A DNA stretch of 64,000 bases, taken from NCBI GenBank assembly GCA_022795735.1, contig JAAWHG010000006.1, forward strand, positions 24,174 through 88,173, in the 5' to 3' direction. The position numbers and the translations under genes are program-made. The notes under the pieces are model-generated. The model did no database searches. It was not told the DNA's origin and was given only the letters and a program-made list of their open reading frames with translations. Of the stretch, positions 10,420 through 18,555 are shown in pieces (within the stretch, counting starts at the first letter, position 1; every line of letters starts with the position of its first letter). The DNA comes from Oscillospiraceae bacterium. GTDB taxonomy: Bacteria > Bacillota > Clostridia > Oscillospirales > Oscillospiraceae.

Positions 10420-11634
10420 ATGAAAAACATCAAAAAAATTGTACTCGCCTATTCCGGCGGACTGGATACCTCGATCATCATTCCCTGGCTCAAGGAGCAT
10501 TATGACAACCCGGAAATCATTGCCGTCGCCGCCGACGTAGGCCAGGACGACGAGCTGGACGGCCTCGAGGAAAAGGCCATCCAGACCGGCGCGTCCAAGC
10601 TGTACATCGCCGATCTCGTCGATGAGATGGTGGACGACGTCATCATCCCGTCCATGATGATGGGCGCCAAGTACGAGGACTATCTGTTGGGCACCGCCTT
10701 CGCCCGCCCCATCATCGGCAAGGCGCTGGTGGACATCGCCAAGAAGGAGAACGCCGACGCCATCGCCCACGGCTGCACCGGCAAGGGCAACGATCAGGTT
10801 CGTTTTGAGCTTGCCATCAAGCGCTTCGCCCCCGACATGACCATCATCGCCCCCTGGCGGGTGTGGGACATCAAGTCCAGAGACGAGGAAATCGACTACG
10901 CCGAGGCCCACAACGTTCCTCTGAAGATTTCCCGGGAAACCAACTACTCCAAGGACAAAAACCTCTGGCACCTGAGCCACGAAGGTCTGGATTTGGAGGA
11001 CCCTGCCAGCGAGCCGCAGTACGACAAGCCCGGTTTCCTGGAGATGGGCGTCAGCCCCATGCAGGCCCCCGATCAGCCCACCTATGTGACCCTCGATTTT
11101 GAACAGGGCCGCCCGGTGGCCCTCGACGGCAAGAAGATGAAGGCCAGCGACATCATCCGCAGCCTCAACAAGTTGGGCGGCGACAACGGCGTCGGCCTGC
11201 TGGACATCGTCGAAAACCGGCTGGTGGGCATGAAGGACCGCGGCGTCTATGAAACGCCGGGCGGCTCCATCCTCTACCGCGCCCACGAAGTGCTGGAAAT
11301 GATTACCCTGGACAAGGACACCAAGCACATGAAGTCCAAGCTGGCCGTCGATTTCGCCGATCTGGTCTACAACGGCAAGTGGTTCTCCCCCCTCCGCGAG
11401 GCGTTGACCGCCTTCGCCATCGACACCCAGAAGCACGTCACCGGCCAGGTCAAGCTCAAGCTCTACAAGGGCAACATCATCACCTCCGCCGTGACCTCCC
11501 CCGAAACCCTGTACTCGGAGAAGATCGTCACCTTCGGCGAGAGCGACTACGACCAGGGGCAGGCCACCGGCTTCATCAACCTCTGGGGTATGCCCGACAC
11601 CGTTCAGGCGCTGCGCGAGCAAGGCAAGCTTTGA
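10420..11634 (+). CDS. argG: Argininosuccinate synthase
   Basis: A 404-residue cytoplasmic enzyme that joins citrulline and aspartate with ATP to make argininosuccinate, the penultimate step of arginine synthesis. The N-terminal ATP-pyrophosphatase loop AYSGGLDTS, the block [13 protein letters not shown] and the region [12 protein letters not shown] are standard for ArgG, and length is typical. GGAGGG precedes the ATG by nine bases; the upstream in-frame codons fall within the promoter and are excluded. It heads a cluster argG-GNAT-argH-argF. Its stop codon overlaps the TTG start of the GNAT gene (T-TGA arrangement), which implies translational coupling. Confidence 0.97.
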   Translation: MKNIKKIVLAYSGGLDTSIIIPWLKEHYDNPEIIAVAADVGQDDELDGLEEKAIQTGASKLYIADLVDEMVDDVIIPSMMMGAKYEDYLLGTAFARPIIGKALVDIAKKENADAIAHGCTGKGNDQVRFELAIKRFAPDMTIIAPWRVWDIKSRDEEIDYAEAHNVPLKISRETNYSKDKNLWHLSHEGLDLEDPASEPQYDKPGFLEMGVSPMQAPDQPTYVTLDFEQGRPVALDGKKMKASDIIRSLNKLGGDNGVGLLDIVENRLVGMKDRGVYETPGGSILYRAHEVLEMITLDKDTKHMKSKLAVDFADLVYNGKWFSPLREALTAFAIDTQKHVTGQVKLKLYKGNIITSAVTSPETLYSEKIVTFGESDYDQGQATGFINLWGMPDTVQALREQGKL

Positions 11635-12107
11635 TTTTACGACCCATTGAGCCCCGGGACGACCCGGCCCTGGCCCAGCTTGTCCGTTCCAGCCTGGAGG
11701 CCCACGGCCTCAACATTCCGGGGACCGCCTACTTTGACACGGAGCTGGACCGTTTAAGCGGCTTTTACTGCGGCCACCCGGGCCGGGGCTATTTCGTCCT
11801 GGAGGACGCGGGCGAGCTGGCGGGCGGCGTCGGGGTGGCCGAATACGCGCCCCGCGACGGCTGCGCAGAGCTGCAAAAGCTCTACCTGACCAACCGCCTG
11901 AAGGGGCAGGGCTTGGGCTACCTGTTGTTGGACAAGGCAATCGCTCTCGCCCGGGAGCTGGGTTATCGGGAACTGTACATCGAAACCCACCACAATTTGA
12001 ACGCGGCGGTGCACCTGTACCGGAAGCGGGGGTTTGTCCCGTTTACGCCATCCAGGGAACAGATGATGCACCAGACGATGGATTTGTTTTTCCTGAAAGA
12101 ATTGTGA
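11631..12107 (+). CDS. GNAT family N-acetyltransferase inside the arginine cluster
   Basis: A 158-residue GNAT protein. It starts with TTG embedded in the argG stop (TTGA), reading [14 protein letters not shown]. The acetyl-CoA loop is seen as [18 protein letters not shown] (the Q/RxxGxG/A motif), followed by [27 protein letters not shown], the usual C-terminal strand-helix. The N-terminal region [17 protein letters not shown] matches a widespread family of short acetyltransferases of unknown substrate. Position between argG and argH suggests a link with arginine synthesis, possibly N-acetylglutamate formation, but classic ArgA features are not evident. The only ribosome-binding site is a weak AAGG within argG, in keeping with coupling. 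Confidence 0.88.
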   Translation: MILRPIEPRDDPALAQLVRSSLEAHGLNIPGTAYFDTELDRLSGFYCGHPGRGYFVLEDAGELAGGVGVAEYAPRDGCAELQKLYLTNRLKGQGLGYLLLDKAIALARELGYRELYIETHHNLNAAVHLYRKRGFVPFTPSREQMMHQTMDLFFLKEL

Positions 12108-12122
12108 ACAATATGGAACGCG

Positions 12123-12177
12123 GGCGGCCCGCCGGACGGTGGGCCGCCGTTTGATTCTGCGGCGGGCCGCTATTTTT
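12123..12177 (+). terminator. Terminator or attenuator-like structure before argH
   Basis: GCGGCCCGCC (12124-12133) is the exact complement of GGCGGGCCGC (12161-12170), which is followed by TATTTTT. The segment 12141-12149 can pair either with 12123-12130 (GGCGGCCC/GGGCCGCC) or, with a bulge, with 12160-12168. The alternatives exclude one another, as in attenuators. It may simply be a GC-rich terminator. Confidence 0.55.
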
Positions 12178-12209
12178 CGCTTGCTGCGGACCGGAAAGGA
12201 TGTTAGAAC

Positions 12210-13592
12210 ATGAAGCTTTGGTCAGGCCGTTTTGAGAAAAACACCGACAGCCTGGTGGACCGCCTCAACGCCTCCATCTCCTACGACCAGCGGATGTATG
12301 CGGAGGATATCACCGGCTCCATGGCCCACGCCGCCATGCTGGGCGCGCGGGGAATTATCCCGCAGGACGAGGCCGAACGCATTGTCAAAGCCTTGGGGGA
12401 AATCCTGGAGGACTGTAAGGCCGGGAAGATCGAGTTCTCCGAGGAGAATGAGGATATCCATATGAACGTCGAAGTGCTGCTGACCCAGCGCATCGGCGAC
12501 GCCGGGAAACGTCTTCACACCGCCCGCTCCCGCAACGACCAGGTGGCTGTTGATCTCCGCCTTTACCTCCGCAAGGAGATTACCATGCTTGAGGAACAGG
12601 TGCGCAGCCTGATCGAGGCCATCTGCGGCAAAGCGGAGCAGCACCTGCACGCCATCATGCCGGCCTACACCCATTTGCAGCGGGCGCAGCCCTCCACCTT
12701 CGCCCACTACACCATGGCTTACGCCGAGATGCTTCTGCGCGACCTGGGGCGGCTGTCCGACTGCCGCGCGCGTCTCAACCTCTGTCCCCTGGGCTCGGGC
12801 GCGGCCTGCGGCACCACCTATCCCATCGACCGGGAGATGACCGCCGGCAATCTGGGCTTTGACGGCCCCACCCGCAACTCCATCGACGGCGTGTCCGACC
12901 GCGACTATGTGGTGGAGCTGGCCTCCGCCCTCTCTCTGCTGATGATGCACCTGAGCCGGTTTTCCGAAGAGCTGATTCTCTGGACCAGCCTGGAATTTGG
13001 CTTCATCACCCTGGACGACGCCTACGCCACCGGCTCGTCCATCATGCCGCAGAAGAAAAACCCCGACGTGGCCGAGCTGGTGCGCGGCAAGACCGGACGG
13101 GTCTACGGCCATCTGATGGGCCTGCTGACCGTCCTCAAGGGTCTGCCCCTTGCCTACAACAAGGATATGCAGGAGGACAAGGAGGCCATCTTCGACTGTC
13201 TGGACACCGTCTCCGACTGCCTGGCGGTGTTTACGCCGATGTATCAGACCATGACCGTCCGGACGGACCGTCTTCGCCGGGCCGCGTCGGAGGGCTTCAT
13301 CAACGCCACCGACTGCGCCGACTACCTGGTCAAAAAGGGCCTCCCCTTCCGGGACGCCTACACCCATACCGGCAAGCTGGTACACCACTGCATCGAGACC
13401 GGAGAGACTCTGGAAACACTGCCGCTGGAAGAATATCAGGCGGTATCCCCCTCCTTCGACGAGGGCGTATACCAGGCCATCGACCTGGACGTCTGCCTGA
13501 GCTGCCGTCAGGTCCCCGGCGGCCCCGCGCCCGAGATGGTACAGGCCCATATCGGGCAGGTCCGGGCCCTTTTGAAGAATGGAGGAGCATGA
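12210..13592 (+). CDS. argH: Argininosuccinate lyase
   Basis: A 460-residue member of the fumarase/aspartase superfamily that splits argininosuccinate into arginine and fumarate. The signature [12 protein letters not shown] holds the mobile catalytic-serine loop; [13 protein letters not shown] and THLQRAQPS supply the substrate and general-base regions. Length is typical. AAAGGA lies nine bases before the ATG ([10 protein letters not shown]). It follows the GNAT gene after a 100-base gap with a terminator- or attenuator-like structure, and abuts argF (one base between stop and the next ATG). Confidence 0.97.
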   Translation: MKLWSGRFEKNTDSLVDRLNASISYDQRMYAEDITGSMAHAAMLGARGIIPQDEAERIVKALGEILEDCKAGKIEFSEENEDIHMNVEVLLTQRIGDAGKRLHTARSRNDQVAVDLRLYLRKEITMLEEQVRSLIEAICGKAEQHLHAIMPAYTHLQRAQPSTFAHYTMAYAEMLLRDLGRLSDCRARLNLCPLGSGAACGTTYPIDREMTAGNLGFDGPTRNSIDGVSDRDYVVELASALSLLMMHLSRFSEELILWTSLEFGFITLDDAYATGSSIMPQKKNPDVAELVRGKTGRVYGHLMGLLTVLKGLPLAYNKDMQEDKEAIFDCLDTVSDCLAVFTPMYQTMTVRTDRLRRAASEGFINATDCADYLVKKGLPFRDAYTHTGKLVHHCIETGETLETLPLEEYQAVSPSFDEGVYQAIDLDVCLSCRQVPGGPAPEMVQAHIGQVRALLKNGGA

Positions 13593-13593
13593 C

Positions 13594-14577
13594 ATGACAA
13601 AAAGCTTTTTAAAGCTGCTGGACTTCACCCCAGCGGAAATCGAACATTTTCTGGATGTCGCGGCCGACCTCAAGGCCCGGAAAAAGGCCGGTACCCCCCA
13701 TAAGCTGTGCGAAGGAAAACAGATCGCCCTGATCTTTGAAAAGACCTCCACCCGGACCCGCTGCGCCTTTGAGGTCGCGGCGCGGGACTTGGGCATGGGG
13801 GTGACCTACCTCGACCCCAGCGGCTCCCAGATCGGCAAAAAGGAGTCCATCGCCGACACCGCCCGGGTGCTGGGGCGGATGTTCGACGGCATCGAGTACC
13901 GGGGCTACGGACAGGAGGTCGTCGAGGAGCTGGACCGCTATGCCGGCGTGCCGGTGTTCAACGGCCTGACCAACGAATTTCACCCGACCCAAATTTTGGC
14001 CGACTTTCTGACCATTCGGGAACACTTCGGCCAGTTGAAGGGCCGCAAGCTGGTCTACCTGGGCGACGCCCGCTACAACATGGGCAACTCTCTGATGGTG
14101 GGCTGCGCCAAGCTGGGCCTGCATTTCACCGCCTGCGCGCCCGAGGCGTACTTCCCCGACGGCAAGCTTCGTGCCGCCTGCGAGGCCGTAGCCAAGGAGA
14201 CCGGGGCGTCGCTGTCCTTCGAGACCGACCCGGTCAAGGCCACCAAGGGGGCCGACGTGCTCTACACAGACGTCTGGGTCTCCATGGGAGAGCCGCAGGA
14301 GGTGTGGGCGGAGCGCATCGCCGCGCTCAAGCCCTATCAGGTCACCAAGGCGCTGATGGACAACGCGGGACCCCAATGCCGTTTCCTCCACTGCCTTCCC
14401 GCCTTCCACGACCACAAAACCAGCATCGGCAAAGAGGTTGGCGAACAGTTTGGCATGGACGCGATGGAGGTCACCGACGAGGTGTTTGAAAGCCCGGCGA
14501 GCCTGGTCTTCGACGAGGCCGAAAACCGGATGCACACCATTAAGGCGGTCATGGCCGTTTTGATGGCGGGTCTATAG
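13594..14577 (+). CDS. argF: Ornithine carbamoyltransferase
   Basis: A 327-residue enzyme that forms citrulline from ornithine and carbamoyl phosphate. The carbamoyl-phosphate loop [13 protein letters not shown], the motif [10 protein letters not shown] and the ornithine-binding [10 protein letters not shown] are all present. I start at ATG 13594, where GGAGGA is spaced eight bases upstream within the end of argH; an earlier in-frame ATG overlaps that site. A biosynthetic role (argF) is preferred over the deiminase-pathway arcB because argG and argH are adjacent. Confidence 0.95.
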   Translation: MTKSFLKLLDFTPAEIEHFLDVAADLKARKKAGTPHKLCEGKQIALIFEKTSTRTRCAFEVAARDLGMGVTYLDPSGSQIGKKESIADTARVLGRMFDGIEYRGYGQEVVEELDRYAGVPVFNGLTNEFHPTQILADFLTIREHFGQLKGRKLVYLGDARYNMGNSLMVGCAKLGLHFTACAPEAYFPDGKLRAACEAVAKETGASLSFETDPVKATKGADVLYTDVWVSMGEPQEVWAERIAALKPYQVTKALMDNAGPQCRFLHCLPAFHDHKTSIGKEVGEQFGMDAMEVTDEVFESPASLVFDEAENRMHTIKAVMAVLMAGL

Positions 14578-14581
14578 TTCA

Positions 14582-14631
14582 AAAACTCGTGCGGGGCGGG
14601 GCCGTCAGGTTCCATCCTGCGCGAGTTTTAA
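14582..14631. terminator. Terminator after argF
   Basis: AAAACTCGTGC (14582-14592) pairs with GCGCGAGTTTT (14619-14629) with one G-T pair; the A/T-rich stem base supplies a T-run in the plus direction (TTTTAAATT). The loop is large (26 bases). Confidence 0.6.
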
Positions 14632-14709
14632 ATTCAGCCTTGTCTACATATATCGCCAGGCATAAAACCGCGACATTTTCCAAAACTATAAGCCTAAAGA
14701 AAGATACTA

Positions 14710-14738
14710 TTGCAGAGCGAGGAAAAATGCGGTATTAT
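14710..14738 (+). promoter_or_regulatory. Promoter of the glycogen operon
   Basis: TTGCAG (14710-14715), 17-base spacer, TATTAT (14733-14738), giving a leader of roughly 95 bases before the phosphoglucomutase start. The leader contains a 10-base direct repeat AAACCGGGCC at 14748-14757 and 14799-14808. Confidence 0.7.
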
Positions 14739-14839
14739 AAGGATAATAAACCGGGCCTTATTGGAAATGGACCGCCGGCGGGCGTCTGAACCAGCTTCAA
14801 ACCGGGCCCGTAATAGCAGACGGAAGGAGTGCGCTTTAC

Positions 14840-16543
14840 ATGGATTATAAACAGCAATTCGAATTTTGGAAAACCGCCCCCGCATTTGACGAGGCAACCC
14901 ATCAGGAGTTGGCCGCGCTCGACCCGGTGAAGGACGCCAAGGAGATCGAGGACCGCTTCTACCGGACTCTCGAATTTGGCACCGGCGGCCTGCGCGGCAT
15001 CATGGGCGCGGGCACCAACCGCATGAACCGTTACACCGTGGGCAAGGCCACCAAGGGCTACGGGCAGTACCTCCTGAATAAGTTTGGGAAGGACGCGTGC
15101 GCCAAACGAGGGGTCGCCGTCGCCTACGACGTGCGCAACAACAGCGAATCCTTCGCCGCCGCCACCGCCGCCGTTCTGACCGGCCTCGGCATTCCGGCCT
15201 ACCTGTTCCAGGCCCCCACCCCCACCCCCGAGCTCAGCTTTGCCGTCAAGCATCTGGGCTGCGTGGGCGGCGTCGTAGTCACCGCCAGCCACAACCCCAA
15301 GGAGTACAACGGCTACAAGGCCTACGACGAGCACGGCACCCAGCTCAGCCCCAAGGACGCCGCCGACTGCATCGCCTGCGTCGACGCCATCACCGACTTT
15401 ACCACGATTGACTACACCGGCAAGCCTGAGCTCATCACCCCGATTGATCTGAACGAGGTCTACGTCCAGACCGTCCTCAAGCAGCAGCTTCTGAAGGACC
15501 CCGAGGCCAAGGCCGCGCTGCGGGTCGTATACGCCCCCATCCACGGCTCGGGCAACTTCCCGGTCCGCATGACCCTCGCCGCCGCCGGGTTCTCCGACGT
15601 TACCGTCGTCGCCGCCCAGTCCAAGCCGGACGGCAACTTCTCCACCGTCAAGTCCCCCAACCCCGAGGAGCGCGACGCCCTCAACCTCGGCATCCAGCTG
15701 GCCGAAAAGCTGAACGCCGATCTGGTCGTGGGCACCGACCCCGACAGCGACCGCGTGGGCGCTGCCGTGCGGGGCAAGGACGGCAAGTTCCAGCTCATCA
15801 GCGGCAACCAGATGGGCGTCCTCCTGCTCGACTACGTGCTGAGCAACAAGGACCTCAAGGCCATGCACAATCCCGCCATCGTCACCACCATCGTCACCTC
15901 CGGCATGGGTCCCGCCGTCGCCTCCGGGCGGGGCGCGACCGTCTTCAATACCCTGACCGGCTTTAAATTCATCGGCGAGAAGATCACCCAGTTTGAGGCC
16001 GCGCAGAACGGCGGCGACCCGGCGCAGAATTACACCTTCGTCATGGGCTATGAGGAGTCCTACGGCTACCTGGTCGGAGCCCACGCCCGCGACAAGGACG
16101 CGGTGGTGTCCTCCATGCTGGTCTGCGAGATGGCCGCCGTGGACAAGAAGCGCGGCAAGACCCTCCTCGACCGGCTGGACGATCTATACCAGGAATTTGG
16201 CTGCTATGTCGATCATACCGATAGCTATGTCCTCAAGGGCAAGGACGGCGCGGAGCAGATCGCCGGCATGATGCAGTCCCTGCGTCAGAACGGCTCCCCC
16301 TTCGCCGAGGCGGCTGCCACCGACTACAGCGTCCCGGTTCCCTCGGAGCCCGGCTTCGGCTGCCTGCCCACCTCCAACGTGCTCAAGTACGTCTTCCCCG
16401 ACGGCACCTGGGTGGCCGTCCGTCCCTCGGGCACCGAGCCCAAGATCAAGCTCTACTATAGCGTCAAGGGCGCGGACAGAGCCGCGGCACAGGCCCGGCT
16501 GGACGGCCTTAAAAAGACCCTTACATCCAAAATGGGCCTGTAA
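14840..16543 (+). CDS. Phospho-sugar mutase (phosphoglucomutase, PgcA type)
   Basis: A 567-residue alpha-D-phosphohexomutase that interconverts glucose 1-phosphate and glucose 6-phosphate, linking glycolysis to glycogen. All four family loops are visible: the phosphoserine loop VVVTASHNPKEYNGYK, the metal loop GTDPDSDRVGAAV, the sugar loop FVMGYEESYGYL and the phosphate loop RPSGTEPKIKLYY near the C-terminus. Length and the N-terminal FGTGGLRGIMGAG fit the Firmicute PgcA/YhxB group. GGAAGGAG lies ten bases before the ATG. It is first in the glycogen operon, 53 bases before glgB. Confidence 0.94.
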   Translation: MDYKQQFEFWKTAPAFDEATHQELAALDPVKDAKEIEDRFYRTLEFGTGGLRGIMGAGTNRMNRYTVGKATKGYGQYLLNKFGKDACAKRGVAVAYDVRNNSESFAAATAAVLTGLGIPAYLFQAPTPTPELSFAVKHLGCVGGVVVTASHNPKEYNGYKAYDEHGTQLSPKDAADCIACVDAITDFTTIDYTGKPELITPIDLNEVYVQTVLKQQLLKDPEAKAALRVVYAPIHGSGNFPVRMTLAAAGFSDVTVVAAQSKPDGNFSTVKSPNPEERDALNLGIQLAEKLNADLVVGTDPDSDRVGAAVRGKDGKFQLISGNQMGVLLLDYVLSNKDLKAMHNPAIVTTIVTSGMGPAVASGRGATVFNTLTGFKFIGEKITQFEAAQNGGDPAQNYTFVMGYEESYGYLVGAHARDKDAVVSSMLVCEMAAVDKKRGKTLLDRLDDLYQEFGCYVDHTDSYVLKGKDGAEQIAGMMQSLRQNGSPFAEAAATDYSVPVPSEPGFGCLPTSNVLKYVFPDGTWVAVRPSGTEPKIKLYYSVKGADRAAAQARLDGLKKTLTSKMGL

Positions 16544-16596
16544 GCGATTCGCATCCTGTTTGGATGGATTTAAAACGTTAAGGAGCAAAGCCACAA

Positions 16597-18531
16597 ATGG
16601 ACAACTTCTACGGAATCTCTCAGGACCAGCTTTACCTCTACGGCACCGGCGCGGAGCACCGCTGCTTCAGCTTTCTGGGCGCGCACCTGATGAACCTGGA
16701 CGGCCAGGACGGCGTCCGTTTCGCGGTCTGGGCCCCCGGTGTCAGGCGGGTCAGCGTCACCGGCGAGTTCTGCGGCTGGTCGCAGGACAGTCATCCCCTT
16801 GAGCCGCTGGGGTCCTCCGGCGTCTGGGCCGGCTTCGTCCCCGGCCTGGAGGAGGGCGCGCTGTACAAGTATTTCATTGAGACCGCCGGGGGCGGACTGC
16901 TGTACAAGGCCGACCCGGTCGCCTTTTCCTCCGAGATGCGGCCCGGCACCGCCTCCCGGATCGCCAGCCTGGACTATGAGTGGAAGGACGGTTTCTGGAT
17001 GTACAACCGGGGCCGCACCAACCATTTCGCCCGGCCCATGAACATCTATGAGGTCCACCTCGGCTCCTGGAAGCAGCACCCGGCGGGCAACCGCACCGAT
17101 CCGCAGGAGGTCCCCGCCGAGGCCTACTACAGCTACCGCGAGCTGGCGGACACCCTGCTTCCCTACGTCAAAGAGATGGGCTACACCCACATTGAGCTGC
17201 TGCCCGTGATGGAGCATCCGCTCGACGCCTCCTGGGGCTACCAGACCACCGGCTACTTCTGCGCCACCAGCCGTTTCGGCAAGCCCACCGACCTGATGTA
17301 CCTCATCGAGTGCTGCCACAAGGCCAACATCGGCGTCATTCTCGACTGGGTCCCCGGCCACTTCTGCCGCGACGCCCACGGTCTGGGCCGTTTCAACGGC
17401 GAGAAACTCTACGAGGATATGGACCATCCCCAATGGGGCACCTATGAGTTTGATTTTGGGCGCAGCGAGGTCCGCTCCTTCCTCTTCTCCAGCGCCACTT
17501 TCTGGCTGGAGGTGTTCCACGCCGACGGTTTCCGTGTGGACGGTGTCTCCAGTATGCTCTACCTGAACTTCGGCCTGGAAGGAGAAGCGGCCAACCGCAC
17601 CAACCGCGAGGGTGGCGACGGCAACCTGGAGGCCATCAGTTTCCTGCGCGAGTTCAACCAAATGGTAGGCCGCGACTTCCCCGGCGCGTTCACTATGGCC
17701 GAGGAGTCCAGCGCATGGCCCCTTATCACCCGTCCCCCCGAGGAGGGCGGCCTCGGCTTCCACTATAAATGGGACATGGGCTGGATGAACGACACCCTGC
17801 GCTATATGAAGGTCGATTTCCCCGGGCGTCCCTACAACCACAATCTTCTGACCTTCTCCATGATGTACGCCTTCTCGGAGAATTTCATCCTCCCCCTGAG
17901 CCACGACGAGGTGGTTCATGGAAAGTGCTCCCTCATCACCCGAATGCCGGGCGACTACTGGCGGCAGTTCGCCGGCCTGCGGATGCTCGCCCTCTATCAG
18001 ATGACCCATTCGGGCGCGAAGCTCAACTTTATGGGCAATGAAATCGGCCAGTTCATCGAGTGGCGGTTCTACGAGGGCATCGAATGGTTCCTGCTCGAAT
18101 ACCCGCACCACCAGCAGCATCAGGCCTTTATCAAGGCGCTCAACCATCTCTATCTCCAGGAGCCCGCTCTCTGGCAGCAGTCCTACAGTTGGGAGGGCTT
18201 CGAGTGGCTGGACGCCGACAATGCCGCCCAAAGCGTCCTGCTCTACGTGCGGAAGGGCAAAAAGCCGGTTGATACCGCCGTCGTGGCCATCAACTTCAAC
18301 ACCGACAGCTACGCCAGTTACCGCATCGGCGTCCCCCAGGCGGGCAGCTACGTCGAGCTCATCAACACCGACGCCTCCGAGTTTGGCGGCAGCGGCATGC
18401 ACCTCAACTGCGAGCCGGTCCAGTCCGAGGAGATTCCCTGCCACGGCCAGGAACAGTCGATTTCCATCAAGCTTCCCCCCATGGGCGGCGCCATTTTCAA
18501 GTGCAAGTCCAAAAACAGCAAAAAATCGTAA
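16597..18531 (+). CDS. glgB: 1,4-alpha-glucan branching enzyme
   Basis: A 644-residue GH13 enzyme that cuts alpha-1,4 chains and rejoins them as alpha-1,6 branches. An N-terminal CBM48 domain (VRFAVWAPGVRRVSVTGEFC, near residues 35-55) precedes the barrel. Catalytic motifs are DGFRVDGVSSML (nucleophile Asp), TMAEESSAWP (acid/base Glu) and LPLSHDEVVHGK (transition-state Asp). The C-terminal beta domain ends with PPMGGAIFKC. The N1 extension of some GlgB proteins is absent, as is common in Firmicutes. AAGGAG precedes the ATG. Confidence 0.96.
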   Translation: MDNFYGISQDQLYLYGTGAEHRCFSFLGAHLMNLDGQDGVRFAVWAPGVRRVSVTGEFCGWSQDSHPLEPLGSSGVWAGFVPGLEEGALYKYFIETAGGGLLYKADPVAFSSEMRPGTASRIASLDYEWKDGFWMYNRGRTNHFARPMNIYEVHLGSWKQHPAGNRTDPQEVPAEAYYSYRELADTLLPYVKEMGYTHIELLPVMEHPLDASWGYQTTGYFCATSRFGKPTDLMYLIECCHKANIGVILDWVPGHFCRDAHGLGRFNGEKLYEDMDHPQWGTYEFDFGRSEVRSFLFSSATFWLEVFHADGFRVDGVSSMLYLNFGLEGEAANRTNREGGDGNLEAISFLREFNQMVGRDFPGAFTMAEESSAWPLITRPPEEGGLGFHYKWDMGWMNDTLRYMKVDFPGRPYNHNLLTFSMMYAFSENFILPLSHDEVVHGKCSLITRMPGDYWRQFAGLRMLALYQMTHSGAKLNFMGNEIGQFIEWRFYEGIEWFLLEYPHHQQHQAFIKALNHLYLQEPALWQQSYSWEGFEWLDADNAAQSVLLYVRKGKKPVDTAVVAINFNTDSYASYRIGVPQAGSYVELINTDASEFGGSGMHLNCEPVQSEEIPCHGQEQSISIKLPPMGGAIFKCKSKNSKKS

Positions 18532-18555
18532 ATAACCCATTAAAGGAGACACAGT

